From: Cytophagales bacterium Ga0077538
GTDB lineage: Bacteria > Bacteroidota > Bacteroidia > Cytophagales > Cyclobacteriaceae
Assembly (NCBI GenBank): GCA_001464155.1
Contig: LNEN01000179.1
Location: 1-37,935 of the forward strand
DNA: 37,935 bases
Direction of reading: 5' to 3'
Shown piece after piece: positions 19,803 to 27,055 of this stretch. The first letter of the stretch is position 1; each line of letters opens with the position of its first letter. Both the position numbers and the translations under genes were made by a program. A model generated the notes under the pieces. The model searched no databases, was not told the DNA's origin, and saw nothing but the letters and a program-made list of their open reading frames with translations.

Positions 19803-20311
19803 AGGACGAGTTGAAGGATTTTGTACAAATGCACCGGAGTGCTTTTGACGACAAGGAGGTTCCTGCACAGGTTTGGGAAAATATTGATCAGTCGTTATTT
19901 AAAAAGAGTTTTCAGATCAGGCCCATACAGTACTGGCAGGCAGCAGCCGTTGTATTTTTTGCGTTGTCTTCCTTTTTGTTGGTGCGCAATGTACTTCCCC
20001 TAGCGAAGCCCGGTGAGGCCAAAGAATTTGCAGACACCGAAGCCTTTTACACACAACAAATTCAGGAAAAGGTAGCCTTGATTCATTCTGTTAATACCAA
20101 TGATTTAAGTGCCTTTGGACAAGACTTACAGCAACTGGAAGCCATGTACGCTGTGCTTAAAGAAGAGCTGGAAAAAAGACCTAGCGAGAAGGTGAAGGAT
20201 GCACTGATTCTTAATCTAATGGTGCGTACAAATTTGTTGAATAAGCAATTACAGGAATTGGACAGCGCACAAGAGTCTACCGACCGCGAAGAAGCACCGA
20301 TCAATTCATAG
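19799..20311 (+). CDS. Putative anti-sigma factor, single-pass membrane protein
   Basis: This 170-residue protein is not recognised by a specific motif. A cytoplasmic N-terminal stretch of about 42 residues precedes one transmembrane helix (YWQAAAVVFFALSSFLLV). An outward-facing, charged and probably helical region follows (QDLQQLEAMYAVLKEELEKR). No zinc-binding HxxxCxxC motif is present. The anti-sigma role is inferred from its start overlapping the ECF sigma stop by four bases and from its topology. Its 3' end overlaps the convergent permease gene by about 11 bp. Confidence 0.6.
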   Translation: MKDELKDFVQMHRSAFDDKEVPAQVWENIDQSLFKKSFQIRPIQYWQAAAVVFFALSSFLLVRNVLPLAKPGEAKEFADTEAFYTQQIQEKVALIHSVNTNDLSAFGQDLQQLEAMYAVLKEELEKRPSEKVKDALILNLMVRTNLLNKQLQELDSAQESTDREEAPINS

Positions 20312-21135
20312 CGTTCACCAACTTCTTGCGTAGTATGCCGTGACTTGGGGAAAAGAGAAAGGCCAGCGCGAAGACTACACCACTGCAGGAAGCTATGGCT
20401 GCAGCGATCGAACCATCGATCCATAGCAACACATGCATAGACAAGCATGCGCGGAAAGGAATCTGTTAGCAAGTAGGCTGTAGCGGCCGGAACAATCAAC
20501 AAAGCCACCACAAGGATGGCTCCCACCGATTCAAAAGATGCCACAGTAGTAGTAGAAACAAGGGCCATGATAAGGTAGTGCCACAAGGCAGTAGAAAAGC
20601 CCAGGGAGGCAGCATAACCAGGATCGAAAGAAGTGAGTAGAAGTTCTTTGAAGAAGAGTGCGAGCACCAGTAGAATTAGCACCAGCACCAGGCTCATCAC
20701 CACAACCGCTTTGGGTGCGAGTACAAAGCCACTGTCCAGTATAATCATGTCTAGTGGTGTGTAGGCTATTTCGCCATACAACACACAATCTTGATCTAAG
20801 TCGACCTTACCGGCAAATAGTGATATCAGCACCACCCCAATGGCAAAGAGCCAGGTAAAGGTTACACCAATGGCAGCATCACTTTGCAGTCGTGCTTTTT
20901 TATGAAAGAATTCGATTAGGAAAGTGGTGAACACGCCTAACACCCCAGCCCCAATTAACATAGTTACTGAATCACGACTACCGGAGAGCAGAAAGGCGAT
21001 CACAATTCCGGGTAGCACTGCATGGGAGATGGCATCACCTATAAGCGCCATTCGTCTAAGGATTAAAAAGCATCCCAACAAGGCACAGCAAATGGATACG
21101 AGAGAGGCGGTGAGTATAATCCAAAAGTCGTTCAT
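20301..21135 (-). pseudogene. Metal ABC transporter permease (Znu/Mnt/Tro type), frameshifted near the C-terminus
   Basis: This is the second membrane permease of the metal-uptake operon (ABC-3 family). The first 238 or so residues are normal: RRMALIGDAISHAVLPGI, several TM helices, then ILVVALLIVPAATAYLLTD. After FPRMLVYACV the track frame degrades to non-membrane sequence and runs on to 20083. The +1 frame instead gives LLWIDGSIAAAIASCSGVVF, then ALAFLFSPSHGILRKKL and a stop at 20301-20303, exactly what the family has. Compared with the sister permease here, about 13-15 residues are missing at the junction (20415-20445). A non-triplet deletion of about 40 bases explains both gap and frame change. 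It could be a real mutation or an assembly error. Stop to stop, it overlaps the convergent putative anti-sigma gene. Confidence 0.8.
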
Positions 21136-21138
21136 ACT

Positions 21139-21173
21139 ATCAGTTATTCGTTATCAGTTGTCCGTTATCCGTA
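21139..21173. repeat. Heptanucleotide tandem repeat (5 units)
   Basis: Five contiguous 7-mers, ATCAGTT ATTCGTT ATCAGTT and GTCCGTT ATCCGTA, fill the gap between the two permease genes. They also cover the last three codons and stop of the upstream one. On the coding strand the unit reads roughly AACTGAT. This resembles the short tandemly repeated repetitive (STRR) heptamers known from other bacteria. Confidence 0.7.
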
Positions 21174-22454
21174 AGGGCTTTGCGTCTTGTGCGGATATAC
21201 GGTTGGGTAATTGAGTATACGTTCAAGGTCTGCTTCCAATTCAGGAGTCAGAAAGTGTTCAATGGTTTCGGCATCTTCATGCACGTGATCAGGAGCAATG
21301 TTGACATGCGTTGTCAGGTACAACTCCCATAAACGATGAATCTTCACGATGCGCTGTGCTCTTGTTTTTCCTTCTTCTGTCAACCCCCAGAGTTTACCAC
21401 TTCGTTCCACATAGCCTTGTGCAAACAAGCGATGTAAGGAGGCCATCAGTCTTTGGGGATGTAGTTTTCGTTTACGGATAATCTCATCGATGTAACGCTG
21501 CAAGTAAAAATTCTTGTTTTCTTCTCCCAGTTGATAGAGCGCTTTTAAAACATTTTCGTCCTGTATGGTTCGTTGAAAACGCTTCTGTTTAAAATGCCTG
21601 TTGAGTATTCCTTTTCGGGGTGCCAGAAAAAAAGAAAGTAAGGCAAGTGTTGAAACAACAATGACGATCCAGGGACCCGTGGGCATAGAAGGAGCCGTAT
21701 ACGAAATGTAGGCACCCGCCAATCCGCTGAAAGCACCTACCGAGGCAGCCACTATGAGCATGGCGCGAATAGAGGTAGTCCAGAAGCGTGCGACTGCAGC
21801 AGGCGTAATGAGTACTGCCGCCATCAACACCACGCCTACTGCTTGGATGCCAATCACTACCGCCAGCACAATCATGGAAGTCATCAGTAATTCAATTCGT
21901 TTTACAGGAAGTCCTAAAGACAACGCGTAGTTTCTATCGAAAACCACGAGCTCGAATTCTTTCAGAAAGAGAATCGTCATCACGATTAAGATGATGGCTA
22001 CTACGGAGAAGACTATCAAATCATTCCCCACTAAAGCGGCTGCTTTTCCAAAGAGAAAATGATCCAAACCAGCTTGATTGGCATTGCCACTTTTTTGAAT
22101 GACCGTCAGCAACAGAATACCAATTCCAAAGAAAACAGAAAGCACCATGCCAATGGCGGTGTCTTCTTTAATGCGACTACGGGTAGTGACTACCTGAACT
22201 ACTTGCAACGAGAGCCAACCTGTTATGAAAGCGCCCAGAATAAGGTAAAAAGGATTTTTGGTGCCCGAAAGCATAAACCCTAAGCAAATGCCCGGTAGTA
22301 CGGCATGCGCAATGGCATCGCCCAGCAAAGACTTCTTATTTAAAAAGGTAAAGGAACCTACTAAAGCAGAACTAGCAGTAATCAGAATAGAGCCCAGCGT
22401 AACGTAGCGCACGTTGGGATCGGCAAAAGAGAAAAACTCTGTGAAGTTACTCAT
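21165..22454 (-). CDS. Metal ABC transporter permease fused to a DtxR-like C-terminal domain
   Basis: This 429-residue inner-membrane protein is two modules in one chain. Residues 1 to about 285 are an ABC-3 metal permease (KSLLGDAIAHAVLPGICLGF, many TM helices, VLMAAVLITPAAVARF, FFLAPRKGIL). Residues about 295-429 resemble an iron/manganese-dependent DtxR/MntR repressor. They include a winged-helix segment (RLMASLHRLFAQGYVERSGK, LWGLTEEGK) and a dimerisation/metal segment (HRLWELYLTTHVNI, DHVHEDAETIEHFL). The stop codon lies in the heptamer repeat. The start overlaps the ATPase stop (ATGA). The tail may sense cytoplasmic metal and gate transport rather than bind DNA; that is inference. Confidence 0.9.
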   Translation of the reverse strand: MSNFTEFFSFADPNVRYVTLGSILITASSALVGSFTFLNKKSLLGDAIAHAVLPGICLGFMLSGTKNPFYLILGAFITGWLSLQVVQVVTTRSRIKEDTAIGMVLSVFFGIGILLLTVIQKSGNANQAGLDHFLFGKAAALVGNDLIVFSVVAIILIVMTILFLKEFELVVFDRNYALSLGLPVKRIELLMTSMIVLAVVIGIQAVGVVLMAAVLITPAAVARFWTTSIRAMLIVAASVGAFSGLAGAYISYTAPSMPTGPWIVIVVSTLALLSFFLAPRKGILNRHFKQKRFQRTIQDENVLKALYQLGEENKNFYLQRYIDEIIRKRKLHPQRLMASLHRLFAQGYVERSGKLWGLTEEGKTRAQRIVKIHRLWELYLTTHVNIAPDHVHEDAETIEHFLTPELEADLERILNYPTVYPHKTQSPYG

Positions 22455-23254
22455 ACGGCTTTGTCTTCTCTGTTCGGAAAATCTTCTCTGCGTATTAAGT
22501 CGCCTACATCGGACAAGAGAGTAAGCTTACCACCATACGTCTCTTGTAAGTTATGCTGCGTGAAAACTGTTTCGGTAGGACCGTGCGCAATTAAGCGGGT
22601 GTTCAAAAGAATGACCCAATCAAAATAGGAAGTAACCGATTGTAGATCGTGATGAACTACAATAACCGTTTTGTTCGCGGCCGTCATACTTTGCAGCAGT
22701 TGTATGATGGTCTTCTCCGTAGCCGCATCTACACCGGCAAAGGGTTCATCCATAAAATAGATGTCTGCTTGTTGTGCTAGTGCGCGTGCTAAAAAGGTAC
22801 GTTGTTGTTGTCCGCCAGAAAGTTGTGCAATCTGACGATTGGCAAAAGATTCCATTCCTACTTTTTTCAAGCAGTCCATCGCCACATCCATGTCGGCCTT
22901 TCGCGGACGTTTCACCAAGCCTAGTTTTCCATAGCGTCCCATCATCACTACATCCAGCACGGATACCGGGAAATCCCAGTCGACAGATTCGCGTTGCGGA
23001 ACATAACTAATGCGCGATCGAACAGCCGAAAGTTCCTGATCATATAATTTGCAATAGCCGCTGCTCAAGGGAAGAAGCCCCATCACCGATTTGATAAGAG
23101 TTGATTTTCCTGCACCATTCGGTCCGATAATGCCGACTAGTTTTCCTTGCGGAATGGTAAGGTCAATATTCCATAGTACCGGCTTGCGATCGAAGGCAAC
23201 AGTCAAGTCGTGTACTTCTAAGGCAGGGTGTGCTGGTGTAATGTGCTTTTCCAT
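22451..23254 (-). CDS. Metal ABC transporter ATP-binding protein
   Basis: This 267-residue cytoplasmic ATPase powers metal import with the neighbouring permeases. Walker A is GPNGAGKST near residues 44-52, the signature is LSGGQQQR, Walker B is DIYFMDEPF, and the H-loop is VVHHD. The Q-loop region reads ISYVPQRESVDWDFPVSVLD, typical of the Mn/Zn/Fe (MntB, ZnuC, TroB) branch. Length is normal. It starts 5 bp after the binding-protein gene and overlaps the next permease start by four bases, so translation is probably coupled. Confidence 0.95.
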   Translation of the reverse strand: MEKHITPAHPALEVHDLTVAFDRKPVLWNIDLTIPQGKLVGIIGPNGAGKSTLIKSVMGLLPLSSGYCKLYDQELSAVRSRISYVPQRESVDWDFPVSVLDVVMMGRYGKLGLVKRPRKADMDVAMDCLKKVGMESFANRQIAQLSGGQQQRTFLARALAQQADIYFMDEPFAGVDAATEKTIIQLLQSMTAANKTVIVVHHDLQSVTSYFDWVILLNTRLIAHGPTETVFTQHNLQETYGGKLTLLSDVGDLIRREDFPNREDKAV

Positions 23255-23259
23255 AGGAA

Positions 23260-24273
23260 TTATTTCAAAGACTCTACAATCGTGCTTACATTTTTATGAA
23301 CCATTCCAATATAGGTACCTTCCTTAGTGTTGGCTGGTCCCATGGCATCGGAATATAAACTTCCGCCAATGCGCACTTGCCAGTTTTGTTGCAGGCAACC
23401 TTCAATGACCGCGTTGATCGATTTTTCGGAGACAGATGTTTCCACAAAAATGGCTTTGATTTTTCTGTCAATAATAAAGTCCACTAACGCTGTTACATCT
23501 TTCAGTCCAAACTCTGCTACGGTTGAAATCCCCTGCAAGCCACGTACTTCTACTCCATAGGCATCGCCAAAGTAACCGAAAGCATCGTGGGCAGTAATCA
23601 ACACGCGTTGCGATTCCGGTATCTCCTTAATTTTTTCCTGGATGGAAGCATGTAAAGAGTCTAATTGCAGAAGGTAAGTGCTAGCATGCTCAGTATACTC
23701 TGCAGCGTGGATTGAATCAGTGTTTGCCAACGTAGTGGCGGCAACTTTCACTGCTTCTTTCCACAAGGCCACATCAAACCAGATGTGTGGATCGTGTATA
23801 CCATTTGCTACACTCCGCAGACGCGCTGTGTCAATCTCACCACCTACAGCAACCACCGTTTTTGTTCGGGCGAGTTTCTCTAGGACTTCACCCATTTTAC
23901 CCTCCAGGTGTAAACCGTTATAGAAGATAATATCGGCATTCGTTAATTTTTCCAGGTCACCTTGTGTGGCTTTGTACAAGTGCGGGTCTACACCAGGACC
24001 CATCAACGCGACAACGTCTGCATGATTGCCCACAATATTCTTAACCGCATCCGCGATCATTCCTGTTGTGGTAACGATGCTGAGCTTATCACTCTTTGCT
24101 GTTTCAGCTTTAGGGGAGCAGCTGGAGAGGATACTAAGTAGAATCAAGGCTAGCAAGTAAATTATGGAAGTAGGGTTACTAGCTACTAGCTTCGAGCTAC
24201 TAGGTTGAGGCTCGAAGCTTGAGGCTTGAAGCTTGTAGTTTACTATGAGATGGTTTTCTGATTTTATATTCAT
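23260..24273 (-). CDS. Metal-binding lipoprotein of ABC transporter (TroA/ZnuA family)
   Basis: This 337-residue substrate-binding lipoprotein captures Zn, Mn or Fe outside the inner membrane. Likely ligands are three histidines and one aspartate: His in GVDPHLYKATQGD, His in HDPHIWFD, His in TAHDAFGYFGDAYGVEV, and Asp in LYSDAMGP. The HHHD set is as in TroA and unlike the Glu of PsaA/MntC. The lipobox is ILSSC. It is odd that about 36 residues precede the hydrophobic signal core. A heptamer repeat array (24178-24240) encodes most of this extension (KLQASSFEPQPSSSKLVAS). I see no downstream ATG before the signal core, so the array seems to have lengthened the N-region. It starts two bases after the regulator gene. 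Confidence 0.92.
   Translation of the reverse strand: MNIKSENHLIVNYKLQASSFEPQPSSSKLVASNPTSIIYLLALILLSILSSCSPKAETAKSDKLSIVTTTGMIADAVKNIVGNHADVVALMGPGVDPHLYKATQGDLEKLTNADIIFYNGLHLEGKMGEVLEKLARTKTVVAVGGEIDTARLRSVANGIHDPHIWFDVALWKEAVKVAATTLANTDSIHAAEYTEHASTYLLQLDSLHASIQEKIKEIPESQRVLITAHDAFGYFGDAYGVEVRGLQGISTVAEFGLKDVTALVDFIIDRKIKAIFVETSVSEKSINAVIEGCLQQNWQVRIGGSLYSDAMGPANTKEGTYIGMVHKNVSTIVESLK
24178..24240. repeat. Heptanucleotide tandem repeat inside the lipoprotein signal region (9 units)
   Basis: Nine contiguous 7-mers run ACTAGCT ACTAGCT, TCGAGCT ACTAGGT, TGAGGCT CGAAGCT, TGAGGCT TGAAGCT, TGTAGTT. On the coding strand the unit is roughly AGCYTCA or AGCTAGT. The 63-bp length is in frame and gives a seven-residue periodicity in the protein. 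It is the second heptamer array in the same operon, with a different unit. Confidence 0.75.
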
Positions 24274-24275
24274 AC

Positions 24276-24932
24276 TTATTCTTTTACTAAAATGTTTTCA
24301 GCCGCTTCACGCGAAATCAGTTGAGGGTTATTGTCTTTGATCGAAACTTCCAGGGAGCCATCAAATTCGATACGCTCTGTTACGAGCACCTTGGCACCGA
24401 TTTGTACCCCAATTTTACTGAGGTATTGAAGGAAAGATGGAGAGCCATTACGAACAGCGCAGACATAGAGTGTTTTGTTGATAAGTGCATCCTTCAGCAC
24501 TACTTGTTTCTCCTGCTTAATGCGTCCATTCTTGTCTGGTATCGGATGTCCATGAGGATCTGCCGTGGGATGTCCCAAGAACTCATCCAGCTTTTCGATG
24601 AGCAGGGAGGAGTGAATATGTTCTAATTGTTCGGCCACCTCATGCACCTGGTCCCATTGAAAATTTAGCTTTTGCACGAGAAAGGTTTCCCACAAGCGGT
24701 GTTTGCGCACAATACTCAGGGCGAGTTGCTTCCCTTTTTTGGTGATGTTTACGCCATAGTACTTTTCATACTCAATTAACTCCTTTGACGAGAGTTTCTT
24801 AATCATGTCCGTCACCGTAGCTGCCTTCGTGTTCAAAGAGGCTGCGATTTCATTGGTAAGCACGGCTTTGGTACCACCTTCAGAAAGATGGTAAATGGAT
24901 TTCAGGTAGTTTTCTTCCGTGTAACTAAGCAT
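24276..24932 (-). CDS. DtxR/MntR-family metal-dependent transcriptional regulator with FeoA-like domain
   Basis: This repressor of about 218 residues heads the metal operon. An N-terminal winged helix (EENYLKSIYHLSEGG, SLNTKAATVTDMIKKL) is followed by the dimerisation/metal domain (VRKHRLWETFLVQKL, DQVHEVAEQLEHI, HPTADPHGHPIP). A C-terminal FeoA/SH3-like domain covers about the last 70 residues. The track starts at TTG 24956, but that codon lies inside the TATTTTTG promoter box. The ATG at 24932 (MLSYTEENY) is the sensible start and matches the family N-terminus. A palindrome just upstream of the -7 box suggests autorepression. It is co-transcribed with the transporter genes. Confidence 0.93.
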   Translation of the reverse strand: MLSYTEENYLKSIYHLSEGGTKAVLTNEIAASLNTKAATVTDMIKKLSSKELIEYEKYYGVNITKKGKQLALSIVRKHRLWETFLVQKLNFQWDQVHEVAEQLEHIHSSLLIEKLDEFLGHPTADPHGHPIPDKNGRIKQEKQVVLKDALINKTLYVCAVRNGSPSFLQYLSKIGVQIGAKVLVTERIEFDGSLEVSIKDNNPQLISREAAENILVKE

Positions 24933-24953
24933 ACCGTACGGATTAACGATATG

Positions 24954-24961
24954 CAAAAATA
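24954..24961 (-). promoter_or_regulatory. Putative -7 promoter box of the metal-uptake operon
   Basis: The reverse strand reads TATTTTTG, an exact TAnnTTTG match, 21 bp upstream of the ATG at 24932. It overlaps the TTG that the ORF track used as a start, which argues against that start. Confidence 0.6.
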
Positions 24962-24965
24962 AAAG

Positions 24966-24981
24966 TTTAGATTAGTCTAAA
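24966..24981. promoter_or_regulatory. Putative DtxR/MntR operator palindrome
   Basis: TTTAGATTAGTCTAAA is a perfect 6-bp inverted repeat with a 4-base centre. It lies immediately upstream of the -7 box, where it would occupy the -33 to -7 spacer. DtxR-family sites commonly carry TTAG and CTAA half-sites, so the adjacent regulator is the likely binder. Binding itself is inferred. Confidence 0.65.
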
Positions 24982-24987
24982 AAATAA

Positions 24988-26097
24988 TTACAGAGACTTT
25001 ATTACTTGGCTGAGGGCTGTTGTCTCTATTTCCCATAAAAACTCACTTTTTGATGTTTTTGGAGACTTTACCTCCTGCATTTGTTGAAACCAGCTTGTTT
25101 CTGCCACGTCTTCAAAGATCACCAATCCCATGCCCGATTCTTTGATTTTTGCATCCAGTACCGAATTGGGCGTGGCCAGAATGCGGAGGCCTAAGGCCGC
25201 ATATTCAAAAAATTTGGTGGGGATTCTTCCTCGCGTGCTCACATTGTCTGGGTAGCAGATAAAACCAAAATCAGCACGACTTATTTCCTGTATAATTTGA
25301 TGATGGGGTACATGCTTATCCACTCCAATCAAGTTGATGAAAGCATGCGTGTCTGCTTCGTGCTTAAGTCGTTGTTGACATTCTTGTTGGGCTGCATAGC
25401 CGATAATGGTGAGCTCTATTTTCGAATCAAGTTCGTGTAAGCGTTTGGTGAGATGGATGGCCGTAAAGACACCCGTTGTTTCGGCCAGGGTGCCCGTGAA
25501 GAGCAGGCGGTGAAAACCTGTTTGAGTATTGACGTCCTGATCTTTCTCGAGCAAATGCTTGTTTTCAAGTATGGTAAATCGTGTGCCGAGGAAGTTCAAT
25601 TGCCGTGCATACACCTGCTCCGCTAAGAGAAAATGATGGATAAAAGGAGACGTTAGGTATTCGATACTGCGAACATAAAGTGCTAGCGGCCAGCGTACTA
25701 AAACAGGGAAGGCGTTAGTATGCAATAGATTTAAATAGTAATTCTCCCGGACATCGTACACGATTTTTGTACCGACCAAAGCGCGCAGCAAGATAGCACC
25801 GACTAAAAGTTCATGAGAGGTTATAATCAATACAGCTGGCTTTAAGCGTAAGCATTGCAGAAAGATGCGAGCGGGTGCCAGGAGGCGCTGAAGGCTAAGT
25901 CGCGGAAAGGGCCCTATGGGATATAGGGCTATGGGAGAGTTAGAAGGAGATTGCTTTTCGGCAGGGGCAAAGCCAATAATGCTCACCTCACAAGTATCTT
26001 TAACCAACGAGGCACCTAATTTCGAAAACATGCGTGTTTCATCGACTGGTTTTAGCACCGAGGCAATAACTATTTTCTTTTTTTCTCTTTCTTGCAT
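24988..26097 (-). CDS. GT-B fold glycosyltransferase (GT4-like)
   Basis: This glycosyltransferase has 369 residues from the preferred start and probably acts on a cell-envelope or surface glycan; the acceptor is unknown. The N-terminal Rossmann-like half includes IVIASVLKPVDETRMFSKLG and IVYDVRENYY. The C-terminal half has LLFTGTLAETTGVF, LTIIGYAA, and the nucleotide-sugar/acceptor segment RGRIPTKFFEYAALGLRILA. The track starts at ATG 26103, but a TACCTTTG box ends only 2 bp before it. The second ATG, at 26097, is therefore more likely, on a leaderless or nearly leaderless transcript. It is divergent from dapD. The 3' end sits next to the metal-operon operator but the genes look unrelated. 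Confidence 0.85.
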   Translation of the reverse strand: MQEREKKKIVIASVLKPVDETRMFSKLGASLVKDTCEVSIIGFAPAEKQSPSNSPIALYPIGPFPRLSLQRLLAPARIFLQCLRLKPAVLIITSHELLVGAILLRALVGTKIVYDVRENYYLNLLHTNAFPVLVRWPLALYVRSIEYLTSPFIHHFLLAEQVYARQLNFLGTRFTILENKHLLEKDQDVNTQTGFHRLLFTGTLAETTGVFTAIHLTKRLHELDSKIELTIIGYAAQQECQQRLKHEADTHAFINLIGVDKHVPHHQIIQEISRADFGFICYPDNVSTRGRIPTKFFEYAALGLRILATPNSVLDAKIKESGMGLVIFEDVAETSWFQQMQEVKSPKTSKSEFLWEIETTALSQVIKSL

Positions 26098-26105
26098 GTT
26101 CATTT

Positions 26106-26113
26106 CAAAGGTA
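26106..26113 (-). promoter_or_regulatory. Putative -7 promoter box of the glycosyltransferase gene
   Basis: The reverse strand reads TACCTTTG, an exact TAnnTTTG match lying 2 bp from the first ATG and 8 bp from the second. The geometry implies a leaderless or near-leaderless mRNA starting at the second ATG. Confidence 0.5.
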
Positions 26114-26123
26114 CACTAGCACA

Positions 26124-26930
26124 ATGAAAGAACTAATAGAAAAGGCTTGGGAAAACAGAGCGCTCCTGCAGGAAAAAGAAACACAACAAATCATCCGTGA
26201 AGTAATCGATCAGTTGGACAGAGGGGTGCTGCGGGTAGCGGAACCGATGGGTAATGAGTGGAAAGTAAATGATTGGGTAAAGAAGGCGGTGATCATGTAT
26301 TTTCCCATACAAAAAATGGAAACCATTGAAGTAGGGCCTTTTGAATTTCACGATAAAATGGCTTTGAAACGCAACTATCAGGCGCTGGGCGTACGGGTAG
26401 TACCGCATGCGGTGGCTCGGTATGGTGCCTACCTGAGCAAGGGTGTTATCATGATGCCTTCGTACGTAAATATTGGTGCTTATGTAGACGAGGGCACCAT
26501 GGTGGATACTTGGGCAACGGTGGGCAGTTGCGCACAGATTGGGAAGAACGTGCATTTAAGCGGAGGGGTGGGTATTGGCGGTGTATTAGAACCTGTGCAA
26601 GCAGCACCCGTTATTATTGAAGACAATGCCTTTTTAGGGTCACGAAGTATTGTAGTAGAAGGTGTGCGCGTTGGGAGAGAGGCTGTTTTAGGGGCTAATG
26701 TGGTGTTAACTGCTAGTTCTAAAATAATTGATGTAACGGGCAGTACACCAGTCGAATACAAAAGTTATGTGCCTGAACGTTCAGTAGTCATTCCGGGTTC
26801 TTACACCAAGAAATTTCCGGCTGGTGAATTCCAGGTGCCATGTGCCCTGATTATTGGAAAACGCAAAGAAAGTACAGATAAGAAAACTTCGTTGAATGAT
26901 GCCTTGCGCGAAAACAATGTGGCCGTGTAA
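26124..26930 (+). CDS. dapD: Tetrahydrodipicolinate N-succinyltransferase
   Basis: This 268-residue cytoplasmic enzyme transfers succinyl from succinyl-CoA to tetrahydrodipicolinate in the succinylase route to meso-diaminopimelate and lysine. The N-terminal helical domain ends near residue 95. A left-handed beta-helix of hexapeptide repeats follows: GVIMMPSYVNIGAYVDEGTM, then VDTWATVGSCAQIGKNVHLS, then GGVGIGGVLEPVQAAPVIIE and DNAFLGSRSIVVEGVRVG. The C-terminus, ending in KKTSLNDALRENNV, closes the active site. Length is typical. It is divergent from the glycosyltransferase gene. I saw no other lysine-pathway gene nearby. Confidence 0.97.
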   Translation: MKELIEKAWENRALLQEKETQQIIREVIDQLDRGVLRVAEPMGNEWKVNDWVKKAVIMYFPIQKMETIEVGPFEFHDKMALKRNYQALGVRVVPHAVARYGAYLSKGVIMMPSYVNIGAYVDEGTMVDTWATVGSCAQIGKNVHLSGGVGIGGVLEPVQAAPVIIEDNAFLGSRSIVVEGVRVGREAVLGANVVLTASSKIIDVTGSTPVEYKSYVPERSVVIPGSYTKKFPAGEFQVPCALIIGKRKESTDKKTSLNDALRENNVAV

Positions 26931-27014
26931 GAAAGGAATAACAGGTAAAGGAGTAACTACGAACACGTTAGCGATATTGGCATTTGCTTTGTCTTACAGG
27001 ATAACAAACCCTGG

Positions 27015-27032
27015 TTTTCAGTGTACTGAGAA
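27015..27032. promoter_or_regulatory. Imperfect palindrome upstream of the DUF3108 gene
   Basis: TTTTCAGT, GT, ACTGAGAA forms an 18-bp inverted repeat with 7 of 8 arm positions paired. It lies 4 bp before a weak promoter-like TAAATTTA (27037-27044) and 23 bp before the ATG. It is a candidate operator by symmetry only. Confidence 0.3.
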
Positions 27033-27055
27033 TCCTTAAATTTACAGTTGATCGT

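Noticed and set aside
20083-20300. C-terminal extension of the permease ORF, antisense to the putative anti-sigma gene
   Set aside because: Its sequence is unrelated to permeases and arises after the frameshift; the true stop is at 20301-20303 in the other frame.
22059-22283. Plus-strand ORF within the permease-DtxR gene
   Set aside because: It is wholly antisense to a well-supported gene and has no recognisable motif.
24933-24956. TTG start of the DtxR/MntR regulator in the ORF track
   Set aside because: The codon lies inside a promoter box and the family N-terminus begins at the ATG at 24932.
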